The notes: generated from the letters alone by a model not told the origin. 20,595 nt of DNA from TMED27 sp964351195 (GCA_964351195.1 CAYGNI010000023.1:1-20595); one strand, 5' to 3'. Positions 6,396 through 13,823 are shown, counted from the stretch's first letter. A program made the numbers and translations.

Positions 6396-6776
6396 CTAAG
6401 CTTCAGTGTCAACTTCCTGGCCATTCTCGCTGGCCGGGACATTTCCATTATCGCGCAAATCACGCGCCAGATCACTCTGCGGAAGCCGTGCACGAAGCGC
6501 CAAAATCTCTTGCGCTACGCCTTCTTCGGTTGCATCCGTGCCCGCCGCCAGCGAGAGCAAAGCATTAATATCCGATGTTCTGTTGAGGAAACTTTGATTA
6601 AGCGCACGTGCACTCGCCGAAATGCCAATACCATTACCGCCCGACAATCGTCGCCCGATACTCAAAAGATCCGCGCCATTATTGTCCAAAACAGTAGGCG
6701 CCTGCGCGGCCAAGCCCTGCCTGTTCGCTAAAGTAGCGGCATTAATAAATTGTGAAGCACCTGGAATCGTTGGCAT
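6396..6776 (-). CDS. Small protein of unknown function with weak flagellin-like resemblance
   Basis: A 126-residue protein I do not recognise. It has no signal peptide, membrane segment or cysteines. The middle (LSIGRRLSGGNGIGISASAR then ALNQSFLNRTSDINALLSLA) recalls the conserved N-terminal flagellin pattern (LSSG, AGLAIS, LNQ, AND), but it is too short for a flagellin and the match is by eye. The C-terminal third is acidic (ASENGQEVDTEA). A purine-rich stretch (GAAAGAGAGAGAA) precedes the ATG at 6774-6776. It sits between kdsA and eno, 44 bases after kdsA, and could be read with them. The 44-base gap contains the inverted repeat TACGAA/TTCGTA. GC content and codon use match the core genes, which supports a real gene. 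Confidence 0.7.
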   Translation of the reverse strand: MPTIPGASQFINAATLANRQGLAAQAPTVLDNNGADLLSIGRRLSGGNGIGISASARALNQSFLNRTSDINALLSLAAGTDATEEGVAQEILALRARLPQSDLARDLRDNGNVPASENGQEVDTEA

Positions 6777-6820
6777 TTCTCTCTCTTTCAGTTACGAATA
6801 CTTCGTACACGATACTTCTA

Positions 6821-7645
6821 TTATAGCGTATTTTTGGTGATTGTATCAAGTTTCATCAGCGTTTCCAAAACACCCGCCAAATCCTGCAATTTCACCATAT
6901 TCGGACCGTCTGAAGGCGCGTTATCGGGGTCTTGATGCACCTCCATAAACACACCGGCCACGCCCACAGCCACAGCCGCGCGCGCCAAAACAGGAACCAT
7001 CGTCCGGTCTCCCCCGCTCGATGTCCCCTGCCCGCCGGGCTGCTGCACGCTATGCGTCGCATCAAATATCACCGGATATCCCGTTTCCGCCATAATCGGC
7101 AGGCTCCGCATATCGGAAACAAGCGTATTATACCCAAAGCTCGCCCCACGCTCGGTCAGCAAGATATTGTCATTCCCGCTTTCAGAAATCTTCGCCGCGA
7201 CATTTTTCATGTCCCAAGGCGCAAGGAACTGTCCTTTTTTTACATTAATCACCGCGCCTGTTTTTGCTGCGGCCACAAGCAAATCCGTCTGACGGCACAA
7301 AAACGCCGGAATCTGCAGCACATCAACCACCGCCGCAGCCTGCGCGCATTGCTCTTGGGTGTGAATATCGGTCAGCATCGGAATGGCGAATTCCGCCTTC
7401 AAATCCTCAAACACCGCCAAAGTTTTCTCTAAACCCAAACCGCGCTTCCCGTGCAGGCTCGTGCGGTTCGCCTTATCAAACGATGACTTATAGATAAAAG
7501 GAATGCCAAGCTTATCCGTAATGTCCTTGATCGCCCCGCACATATCAAACGCATGCTCACGGCTCTCCATCTGGCACGGCCCCGCGATCAGCACAAACGG
7601 ATTGGAATTTGAAATCTCAATATTAGATACGGATACGGTTTTCAT
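6821..7645 (-). CDS. kdsA: 3-deoxy-8-phosphooctulonate synthase (KDO-8-phosphate synthase)
   Basis: KdsA condenses phosphoenolpyruvate with arabinose-5-phosphate to KDO-8-phosphate for lipopolysaccharide inner core, so the host is Gram-negative. The product from the ATG at 7643-7645 has 274 residues, close to the family length of about 280. Motifs: FVLIAGPCQMESR, YKSSFDKANRTS, PMLTDIHT, LQIPAFLCRQTDLL, KTGAVINVKKGQF, RGASFGYNTLV and PVIFDATHSVQ. The frame extends to a TTG at 7675 (10 more residues, with a GAGG about 8 bases upstream), so the start is not certain. A promoter-like sequence lies at 7696-7725. The gene belongs with pyrG upstream and eno downstream, but the orphan at 7768-8318 separates it from pyrG. 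Confidence 0.95.
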   Translation of the reverse strand: MKTVSVSNIEISNSNPFVLIAGPCQMESREHAFDMCGAIKDITDKLGIPFIYKSSFDKANRTSLHGKRGLGLEKTLAVFEDLKAEFAIPMLTDIHTQEQCAQAAAVVDVLQIPAFLCRQTDLLVAAAKTGAVINVKKGQFLAPWDMKNVAAKISESGNDNILLTERGASFGYNTLVSDMRSLPIMAETGYPVIFDATHSVQQPGGQGTSSGGDRTMVPVLARAAVAVGVAGVFMEVHQDPDNAPSDGPNMVKLQDLAGVLETLMKLDTITKNTL

Positions 7646-7695
7646 AGGCCGTATTTGTAATCCACTCCCACCCAATTGAAAAGCCTCATTATCTT

Positions 7696-7725
7696 TTTAT
7701 ACATAAAGCTTGCATTTATTGTCAT
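7696..7725 (-). promoter_or_regulatory. Possible promoter for kdsA
   Basis: On the minus strand ATGACA (7725-7720) and TATAAA (7701-7696) are 18 bases apart, each five of six matches to consensus. The predicted start point near 7689 is upstream of both candidate kdsA starts. It would let kdsA be transcribed although an opposite-strand orphan cuts it off from pyrG. Confidence 0.4.
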
Positions 7726-7767
7726 AAATATGTACTTTTCGTAACTTTATAAAAAGGGATGTAAAAA

Positions 7768-8318
7768 GTGGCAAAAAATAAAAAAAACCAAAAGAAAAAG
7801 CTAGACATCATCACGGCCATAACGGTGGCACGCCAATTCCTCTTACAGATATCTGGACATCTGCTGCCGAAGATATAAAAAAGAGCGCTGCGCACGAAGC
7901 CGGACTGACAATTGAAAACATTGAAGCAATGGTTAGGTCCGGAACTCCACTTCCAAACAAGTTTGGAAAAATACTCAAGCGTAGAGTAGCAGAAGCAGAA
8001 GCTCGAAACGGCAACACTGGCCTCTTCTCAGATGCAGCCGCTAGTAAAGATTTTTGCCCAACACGCACAACAGAACCAGGTCCTGAAGAAGTTACACTAA
8101 CATGGGTATTAGCAGATCATTCGAGAACAAAAGCAGTGGCAGCCGCTTTAAACTTAAGGGCTGGTGTTTTTCGCAAAATGGCTAATGGTGGCGATCTTAC
8201 TTCCGCTCACATAGCAAATATTATGGGAACAGCAGTTGAAATGGAAGGCAGTCCTATCAGAATGGCAGAAACGCATACAACCCAACCCCCAGCAGCTTTA
8301 ACAGGAAAAATGGGCTAA
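7768..8318 (+). CDS. Orphan gene read in two frames across an A-rich tract
   Basis: I do not recognise this gene. The best reading starts at GTG 7768 after AAGGGA (MAKNKKN), slips -1 at A-AAA-AAC (7782-7788) and continues in the frame that is open from 7782 to TAA 8316-8318; the joined product would have about 183 residues. Without a slip the first frame stops at 7876-7878, and the first ATG in the main frame is 7929 (129 residues). The main-frame text upstream of 7929 (GGTPIPLTDIW, then SAAHEAGLTIENIEAMV) looks like real protein, so 7929 alone is probably too short. Two similar segments, ENIEAMVRSGTPLPNKFGKI and VFRKMANGGDLTSAHIANI, may be helix-turn-helix repeats; this is weak. The composition is AT-rich. 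The stop codon overlaps the pyrG stop on the other strand by two bases. Confidence 0.55.
7780..7788 (+). promoter_or_regulatory. Possible -1 frameshift site (A AAA AAC within eight A's)
   Basis: Eight A's followed by C contain an X-XXY-YYZ heptamer (7782-7788) in the phase of the upstream frame. A -1 slip joins the upstream start to the long downstream frame. A homopolymer indel, in the genome or in the data, would look the same. Confidence 0.35.
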
Positions 8319-9946
8319 ACCAACCGGCTCTGTGCCACAGCCGCCTTAATAAAGCTTACAAACAAAGGATGTGGTTCAAACGGTTTGGACTTCAGCTCAG
8401 GGTGGAACTGCACGCCGATAAACCAGGGATGATCCTTATATTCGACAATCTCGGGCAAAGCGCCATCAGGTGACAGCCCGGAAAAAACCATACCGCCCTG
8501 CTCAAGCTGATCTTTCAACGCAACATTCACTTCATAACGATGGCGATGACGCTCGCTAATGCTGGTGGATTTATAAATCTCAGCAACTTTCGATCCTTTA
8601 ACCAGTTTCGCCGGATACGCGCCCAAACGCATCGTTCCACCCAGATCTTTATCCGTCCCTTTTTTCTTTTTACCGCCCTGATCCCATTCGGTCATCAGGC
8701 CGACAACATGATTCTCCGGCTTTCCGCTCTCATCAAACTCGCTGGAAGTCGCATTTTTCATACCGCACAAATTCCGCGCCGCTTCGATAACTGCCATCTG
8801 CATGCCGAAACAAATCCCGAAATACGGAATCTTTTTCTCGCGCGCATATTGCGCCGCCTTAATTTTACCTTCAGAACCGCGCGCGCCAAAACCACCGGGG
8901 ACAAGCACACCTTGAACATTTTGCAGATATTCGCCTGGATCTTCGTTTTCAAACACTTCCGCTTCGATGAATTTCAGCTTCACCTTGACAAAATTCGCCA
9001 AACCGCCATGCATCAACGCTTCATTGAGCGATTTATAACTATCCGCAAGTTCTGTGTACTTCCCAACCACAGCGATCTTCACCTGACCTTCAGGCTCCTT
9101 GATCCGGGTCATAATCTCTTCCCAAATAGAAAGGTCGAGATTGGCAATATCTTTAATCCCGAACGCGTCCATCACTTGGTGATCCAACCCTTCAGCATGA
9201 TAGGACAGCGGCACTTCATAAATTGAAGAGACATCAAGCGCAGGAATAACCTTGCTCTCACTCAAATTACAAAACAGGGCAATCTTGCGGCGTTCTTCGT
9301 GACTAATTTCGCGGTCCGCGCGGCATAAAAGGATGTTCGGACGAATCCCATAGCTCATAAGCTCTTTGACAGAATGCTGTGTCGGCTTGGTTTTAAGCTC
9401 CCCCGCAGCCGGGATATACGGCAACAACGTCACATGCAGATAAAGCGCACGATCGCCGACCTCATTCCCGAACTGACGAATAGCCTCCAAAAACGGCAGA
9501 GATTCAATATCACCAACCGTCCCGCCAATCTCGCACAGCACAAAATCTGCCGTGCCTTCTTTCTCGCGAATGAAATCCTTGATCTCGTTGGTGATATGCG
9601 GAATCACTTGAATCGTCGCACCCAAATAATCGCCGCGCCGCTCCTTGGCCAGCACCTCGGTATACACCTGTCCGGTTGTAATATTGTCGTTCTTACGCGC
9701 CGGAACACCCGTGAAGCGCTCGTAATGCCCCAAATCAAGATCGGTTTCCGCGCCGTCATCGGTCACATAAACCTCGCCATGCTGAAACGGCGACATCGTA
9801 CCGGGATCGACATTCAGATACGGATCAAGCTTACATAAGCGAACACGGTATCCGCGCGCCTGTAACAACGCCCCAAGCGCGGCGGAGCCGAGGCCCTTTC
9901 CCAATGAGGAAACAACGCCGCCAGTAATGAAAATATATCGTGTCAT
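8315..9946 (-). CDS. pyrG: CTP synthase
   Basis: PyrG aminates UTP to CTP with ATP and glutamine. The 543-residue protein is full length. The N-terminal synthetase domain shows TRYIFITGGVVSSLGKGL (P-loop-like, residues 2-19), the CKLDPYLNVDPGTMSPFQHG segment and CEIGGTVGDIES (138-149). The C-terminal glutamine amidotransferase domain shows FGICFGMQMA with nucleophile Cys379 and VQFHPE with His515 and Glu517. The ATG shares its A with the secG stop (TAATG), so secG and pyrG are coupled. The 3' end meets the plus-strand orphan: CTAA at 8315-8318 contains both stops, one per strand, so the two messages are complementary at their ends and no space remains for a normal pyrG terminator. Confidence 0.98.
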   Translation of the reverse strand: MTRYIFITGGVVSSLGKGLGSAALGALLQARGYRVRLCKLDPYLNVDPGTMSPFQHGEVYVTDDGAETDLDLGHYERFTGVPARKNDNITTGQVYTEVLAKERRGDYLGATIQVIPHITNEIKDFIREKEGTADFVLCEIGGTVGDIESLPFLEAIRQFGNEVGDRALYLHVTLLPYIPAAGELKTKPTQHSVKELMSYGIRPNILLCRADREISHEERRKIALFCNLSESKVIPALDVSSIYEVPLSYHAEGLDHQVMDAFGIKDIANLDLSIWEEIMTRIKEPEGQVKIAVVGKYTELADSYKSLNEALMHGGLANFVKVKLKFIEAEVFENEDPGEYLQNVQGVLVPGGFGARGSEGKIKAAQYAREKKIPYFGICFGMQMAVIEAARNLCGMKNATSSEFDESGKPENHVVGLMTEWDQGGKKKKGTDKDLGGTMRLGAYPAKLVKGSKVAEIYKSTSISERHRHRYEVNVALKDQLEQGGMVFSGLSPDGALPEIVEYKDHPWFIGVQFHPELKSKPFEPHPLFVSFIKAAVAQSRLV

Positions 9947-10284
9947 TAGTTTTTAATCGGTACCGATGGTGGTTCTTCTGGTGTTTCAATTGGCGCTTCT
10001 ACAGGGGATTCCGTAGCACTCAAAGCATCCACAAGGCTTGTCCGCTCTCGGCTGTGCTGTGCAGCCAAAATACCCAAAATCAAGCTGGTGCAGAAAAAGG
10101 CAATCGCGCAAAACCATGTGAGCCGGGTCATAAAACTCGCCGTCCCCTTTGCAGAGGCAAAACCGCCAAGTCCGCCGCCACCGCCACCAATACCAAGACC
10201 GCCGCCTTCAGATCGCTGAAGCAACACAAGACCAATGATGGCCAAAGCCAAAAATAAGTGAAGTACCAGAATTACGTTTTCCAT
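9946..10284 (-). CDS. secG: Protein-export membrane protein SecG
   Basis: SecG is the small auxiliary subunit of the SecYEG translocon. From the ATG at 10282-10284 the product has 112 residues: first membrane segment VILVLHLFLALAIIGLVLL, the family motif LQRSEGGGLGIGGGGGGLGG, then FMTRLTWFCAIAFFCTSLIL as second segment and a Pro/Glu-rich tail (APIETPEEPPS). The frame stays open to 10326, but the family always begins just before the first membrane segment, so the extra 14 codons are rejected. The neighbourhood tpiA-secG-pyrG is conserved in alphaproteobacteria; here an orphan separates it from tpiA. Confidence 0.95.
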   Translation of the reverse strand: MENVILVLHLFLALAIIGLVLLQRSEGGGLGIGGGGGGLGGFASAKGTASFMTRLTWFCAIAFFCTSLILGILAAQHSRERTSLVDALSATESPVEAPIETPEEPPSVPIKN

Positions 10285-10354
10285 GGAATTTCGTTGTAAG
10301 GCCTTTGAGAGCGAGTTGCAAGCCACAACTTTGCCAAACCGCGAATTTTCATCA

Positions 10355-10445
10355 ACTTAGTCCGCTGAGTGGACTAACTTAGTTTACTTGGAGGTTTCTA
10401 ACCTGTTGAATTCTATCATGTGAACTCAGTAAATGAACTAAGTCC
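10355..10445. repeat. Inverted ACTTAGT repeats in the secG-orphan gap
   Basis: TTAGTCC (10357-10363) and GGACTAA (10371-10377) form a perfect 7-bp stem with a 7-base loop. ACTTAG recurs at 10377-10382, and its complement lies in AACTAAGTCC at 10436-10445. The rest of the 291-base gap (10285-10575) is AT-rich and holds no gene that I can see. Confidence 0.45.
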
Positions 10446-10548
10446 CCTTGCCCGCAAAACGCACAAAACTCGGGCGCTGACTCCATAAATATAGCAATAA
10501 ACTCCTATTTTGTAAACGTTGACATATGTACAAAAAAATCTAAAGTTT

Positions 10549-10554
10549 TATAAT
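10549..10554 (+). promoter_or_regulatory. Perfect TATAAT -10 element before the alpha-CTD-like orphan
   Basis: TATAAT lies 21 bases before the ATG at 10576. A perfect TTGACA occurs at 10519-10524, but the spacing of 24 bases is too long for a normal sigma70 promoter, so the pair may be coincidental in this AT-rich stretch. Confidence 0.3.
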
Positions 10555-10575
10555 CAATAATAAAAATGTGAAAAG

Positions 10576-11055
10576 ATGTCATTAAAAGAACTTTTATTAC
10601 TAAAAATTCAAGATGTAGGACAAGAAGTAATTGGCGAACAACAAAAAGAAGCCTTCAAGCGCTTAAACATCACAATAATTGCGCAGCTTCTTTTTATACA
10701 TCCAAAAATATTATTAGCACATCCCAACATTGGCCGAAAAACATTAATAAATTTGAACGCTGCTCTGAACGCAGCTCTGTGGGAACAACATCACGCTGCT
10801 GAAGTTGGAGCACTAGCAGAAAATGATGATCTGGCTGAAATTAAGACAGCAATTTTAGGCAACCCAGAAGAACCGAATGAGGCTGCAACAAAACAACTTC
10901 AAGAACCTCGGGCACAACTCCGTTTAAGACAAACAGCAACCGAAGAAGACGCAAGGCGAGCCGCAGAGGAGTTTATGCCACAAATTCTCAAAGCATTGGA
11001 AAATTTAGTCAAACCAGAACCGGAACGCCCTAACGGAATGGGTGAAGGACCATAA
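10576..11055 (+). CDS. Orphan protein with an alpha-CTD-like helix-hairpin-helix region
   Basis: A 159-residue protein in no family known to me. Residues about 26-64 align without gaps to the C-terminal domain of the RNA polymerase alpha subunit: AFKRLNITIIAQLLFIHPKI then LLAHPNIGRKTLINL corresponds to the E. coli stretch from CLKAEAIHYIGDLV through PNLGKKSL. PNIGRKTL is the signature turn of that DNA- and activator-binding fold. The rest is helical and charged (residues 75-145, QLQEPRAQLRLRQTATEED), ending in a Pro/Gly-rich tail (PERPNGMGEGP). No alpha N-terminal domain is present, so it is not rpoA. It might bind DNA or RNA polymerase; function is unknown. Composition is AT-rich. Its TAA (11053-11055) directly abuts the tpiA stop (11056-11058, opposite strand). 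Confidence 0.7.
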   Translation: MSLKELLLLKIQDVGQEVIGEQQKEAFKRLNITIIAQLLFIHPKILLAHPNIGRKTLINLNAALNAALWEQHHAAEVGALAENDDLAEIKTAILGNPEEPNEAATKQLQEPRAQLRLRQTATEEDARRAAEEFMPQILKALENLVKPEPERPNGMGEGP

Positions 11056-11793
11056 CTAAAGGCCCGCCCGCGCGATCCCTAAAAAGGTCTCGGCTTTGAG
11101 TGACGCGCCGCCGATAAGACCGCCATCGACATTTGCCACACGCAGGATATCACCCGCATTATCGGGCTTCATCGACCCGCCGTAAAGAATGCGCACCTTT
11201 GGCCCGACAATGCCGCGAATATGCGCATGCATCTCTTCAATATCTGACACGCCCGCAACCTTACCCGTACCAATCGCCCACACAGGCTCATAGGCCACAA
11301 CGATATCGTCATAATGCTTAACATCCGGCAAAGAGCCTTTGAGCTGCGCGCTCACAACATCGAGAGCCTCCCCCGATTCACGCTGCGCATCTGTTTCACC
11401 GACACAAATAATCGGAATCATGTCCGCCGCCAAAACCGCTTTCGCCTTCGCCTGCACAAGCGCATCATCTTCGCCGTGATCAGCACGCCGCTCCGAATGC
11501 CCGACAATCACATAAGAGCAAGCCGAATCCTTGAGCATCGCCGCCGACAAATCCCCCGTATGGGCACCGTTACCCAAAGGGCTGCAATCCTGCGCACCCA
11601 GCTTAATTGCCGGAAACCCATACAAAGCATGGCGCACTGACCCAATATGCAGCGTAGGCGGGCACACTAAAAACTCAAAGCGCTCTTGCAAATCATCATC
11701 CGCATCCACGCGGTTCACAATATCGGCAATTAATGCACGCGCAGAATCAAGGTCCCCATTCATCTTCCAATTACCGGCGATCAGTTTTTTCAT
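11056..11793 (-). CDS. tpiA: Triosephosphate isomerase
   Basis: TpiA interconverts dihydroxyacetone phosphate and glyceraldehyde-3-phosphate. From the ATG at 11791-11793 the protein has 245 residues, the normal length. It begins MKKLIAGNWKMNG (Asn8, Lys10), has IVGHSERR with catalytic His99, AYEPVWAIGTG with catalytic Glu169, and ILYGGSMKPDN plus DGGLIGGASL for phosphate binding. AAAGGA precedes the ATG by four bases, which decides against the longer frame up to 11832. The 5' side abuts a palindromic repeat shared with the divergent ppiD gene. The 3' side meets the alpha-CTD-like orphan with no spacer. Confidence 0.97.
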   Translation of the reverse strand: MKKLIAGNWKMNGDLDSARALIADIVNRVDADDDLQERFEFLVCPPTLHIGSVRHALYGFPAIKLGAQDCSPLGNGAHTGDLSAAMLKDSACSYVIVGHSERRADHGEDDALVQAKAKAVLAADMIPIICVGETDAQRESGEALDVVSAQLKGSLPDVKHYDDIVVAYEPVWAIGTGKVAGVSDIEEMHAHIRGIVGPKVRILYGGSMKPDNAGDILRVANVDGGLIGGASLKAETFLGIARAGL

Positions 11794-11810
11794 GCTGTCC
11801 TTTCTCTCTC

Positions 11811-11892
11811 TGTCATCCTGAAGTGCTTGCACTGAAGGATCTTATTCCGCTATACCAGATTCTTCAGCGTCTTACGACGCTTCAGAATGACA
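11811..11892. repeat. Double-hairpin palindromic repeat between tpiA and ppiD
   Basis: The unit opens with TGTCATCCTGAAG and closes with CTTCAGAATGACA, which are inverted copies with one mismatch. Inside are two hairpins: ATCCT-GA-AGTGC / GCACT-GA-AGGAT (11815-11840) and ATTCT-TC-AGCGTC / GACGCT-TC-AGAAT (11859-11888). Each has a matching 2-base internal loop. This is the layout of mobile palindromic (REP/BIME-like) elements. It fills most of the space between the divergent tpiA and ppiD starts and may affect both 5' ends. Confidence 0.75.
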
Positions 11893-11915
11893 AAATAGTA
11901 GCGGATTTTTGAACA

Positions 11916-13091
11916 ATGGCAATGCAAGCATTACGCAATGGCGCTTCGGGCGGTATCTTAAAATTCTTCCTCTTCGGTCTTTTGGCGCTGGCCGCTGGCG
12001 GCCTGGTCTTCACCGATGTCGGCGGCTTTTTCAGAGGCGGCGTTTCAGGAACCGATGTTGCAAAGGTTGGAGGACAAAAAATCTCCATCAACGCTTTTGA
12101 CCGCATAGCCAGAAGAACCCTCGCGCAGCTTGGCATCACGCCGCAGCAAGCCTACCAGTTCGGCTATTTACAGGAAATCCTCGGCTCCGAAATTCGCCGC
12201 CGTCTGCTACTCAAAGCCGCGCAGGACAAAGGCATCACAATCGATAAGAATTACGTCATTAGCCAAATTCAGACCATTCTTGCCCCGGCTCTGCAAAACG
12301 GAATGAGCCCGGAGCAAGCCCTGGCAACACTGCTGCGCAATCAAGGCCTCAGCGAAAACGAACTCATCCAATCTATTCAGGCCGAGCAAACCATCAATCT
12401 ATTGAACAGAGCTTTGCAAAGCGGCGCATTGGTGACCACAGATGCAATGGCGCGTGACATCTATAAATTTCAAAATGAAAGCCGCGATATCCGGTATGTG
12501 TCGTTTTTGGATAAGGACTTTACCGGTGTCACCCCGCCCGATGATGCCGAGTTGGCGATATTCTATGATTCTACCAAGGAAGCTTACGCCAATCCGGAAA
12601 CACGCTCTTTCACATTACTGACCCTCGACCTCGCCACCATCAAAAAAGGAATCACCGTCGATGACGCGGCGTTGAAAGAGATTTATGAGAGCCATGTTGA
12701 TGCTTACACAACACCCGCACAACGCACAATTGCGCAAGTCACCATCCAATCTGAAGACGAAGCGAATCAAATTTACGAGGCCGCGCAAAAAAGCGGCGAT
12801 CTCAAAGCCGCCCTTAAAGAGGTCACAGGCAACACATCAGCCTTCCTGCCCGCCAAAGCCTTCAGCGAAGATGAGATTGTCGAAGACATCAAAGACCCTG
12901 TCTTTGCCGCCGAAAGCAAAGGCATTCTGGAGCCAATCAAAACACCTTTGGGATGGACCATCATCGCATTGGAATCAATTGAGCCCGAAAAAGTCCAAAG
13001 CTTTGAGATCGTGAAAGACAACATTCGAAGCAATTACATTGAAGACCGCCTGATTGACGAAACATACACAATGGTCGACGAGGTCGACTAG
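11916..13091 (+). CDS. ppiD: PpiD/SurA-type periplasmic folding factor, N-terminal part up to an amber stop
   Basis: PpiD-type proteins are inner-membrane-anchored periplasmic chaperones with parvulin-like peptidyl-prolyl isomerase domains that handle outer membrane proteins leaving the Sec channel. The 391 codons here contain a cytoplasmic start (MAMQALRNGASGGILK), one membrane anchor (FFLFGLLALAAGGLVF), a SurA_N-like helical domain (about 50-215) and a parvulin-like domain (about 265-360, with LPAKAFSEDEIVEDI and TPLGWTIIALE). The frame is cut by TAG at 13089-13091 and then continues unbroken to 13820; read through, it gives 634 residues, the usual PpiD length. A Glu codon changed by G to T would explain the TAG. 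Start at 11916 or the second ATG at 11922; the ribosome site is weak. Confidence 0.85.
   Translation: MAMQALRNGASGGILKFFLFGLLALAAGGLVFTDVGGFFRGGVSGTDVAKVGGQKISINAFDRIARRTLAQLGITPQQAYQFGYLQEILGSEIRRRLLLKAAQDKGITIDKNYVISQIQTILAPALQNGMSPEQALATLLRNQGLSENELIQSIQAEQTINLLNRALQSGALVTTDAMARDIYKFQNESRDIRYVSFLDKDFTGVTPPDDAELAIFYDSTKEAYANPETRSFTLLTLDLATIKKGITVDDAALKEIYESHVDAYTTPAQRTIAQVTIQSEDEANQIYEAAQKSGDLKAALKEVTGNTSAFLPAKAFSEDEIVEDIKDPVFAAESKGILEPIKTPLGWTIIALESIEPEKVQSFEIVKDNIRSNYIEDRLIDETYTMVDEVD
13089..13091 (+). other. In-frame amber codon interrupting ppiD
   Basis: TAG follows MVDEVD; in the same frame FLADGCAVDDAVSQIGVG follows at once and reads as normal PpiD sequence. It may be a nonsense mutation, a base-call error or a suppressed codon. 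Confidence 0.8.
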
Positions 13092-13139
13092 TTTCTTGCC
13101 GATGGCTGCGCTGTTGACGACGCCGTCAGCCAGATTGGC

Positions 13140-13820
13140 GTGGGCCCGCAGGACTTACCGGACCTCAACGCCTATGGCCTCGATCCAAAGAAAAACACAC
13201 CGCTAAAACCGGCCCTCGGCCCCGATGCGCAAAACGCGTTGGAAACAGCCTTCCAGCTTGGAGACGGTGAAACCTCATCTGTGTTTGAGCTGAAAGACGG
13301 GAATTTCGCAGCCATTCACTTGCTGTCGATCACGCCGAAATCCTATCCTGAATTTGCGGATATTAAAGCTGATCTTAAGGCGCAATGGATCAGCGATCAA
13401 AAAGAGCTGGGCAATAAGAACTTTGTGACGAATCTAATTGCGGGTGAGAATCCGCAATCCCTGAGCGACATCGCCAAGGGCAGCAACAAGAAATTCAAAA
13501 CGATCAAAGCCCTGAAACGCAGCGCAGAGCCAGTTGAACCTTTAACAGAGCGTTCGATCGAGACTCTGTTCACCCTCAAACCGGGTATCCCCTTCGCCAT
13601 CGAAATCGAGGGCGGATACGCGCTGGCAGAGATCGATAACATCCAGCTTCCTGAAAACATTAAGGATGAAGACCTGAAGGCTACACGTGAAGAGGTTCTC
13701 AAAGATATCCAGAACGAAACACTGGCCCTCTTCCTGAGCAAGCAGGAAGAAAAACACAAAGCTTCGGTCAACCAACCGCTTTTGGAGCGCGCTTACGGAA
13801 GCGCGAGCGAGACGTTCTAA
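13140..13820 (+). pseudogene. ppiD: PpiD C-terminal part downstream of the amber codon
   Basis: Same frame as 11916-13091. The coding text resumes at 13092; GTG 13140 is the first start-like codon after the TAG, but I see no ribosome site for it. The 226 residues include a parvulin-like stretch (about residues 20-70, with TAFQLGDGETSSVFELKDGN and the following FAAIHLLSI) and the conserved C-terminal helices ending in YGSASETF. Lacking the membrane anchor and signal, this piece could not reach the periplasm alone. It ends three bases before trpE, so ppiD and trpE are likely one transcript, and an early stop could cause polarity on trpE. Confidence 0.7.
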
Positions 13821-13823
13821 ACG

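Noticed and set aside
7811..8068. Minus-strand open frame opposite the two-frame orphan
   Set aside because: The plus strand gives a more natural protein with a ribosome site and ends exactly at the pyrG stop; the minus reading has no start signal.
8540..9226. Plus-strand open frame of 228 codons opposite pyrG
   Set aside because: Antisense shadow of a highly conserved enzyme; no ribosome site or family resemblance.
10519..10554. Full sigma70 promoter from TTGACA (10519) and TATAAT (10549)
   Set aside because: The 24-base spacing is outside the working range; only the -10 element is kept as a candidate.
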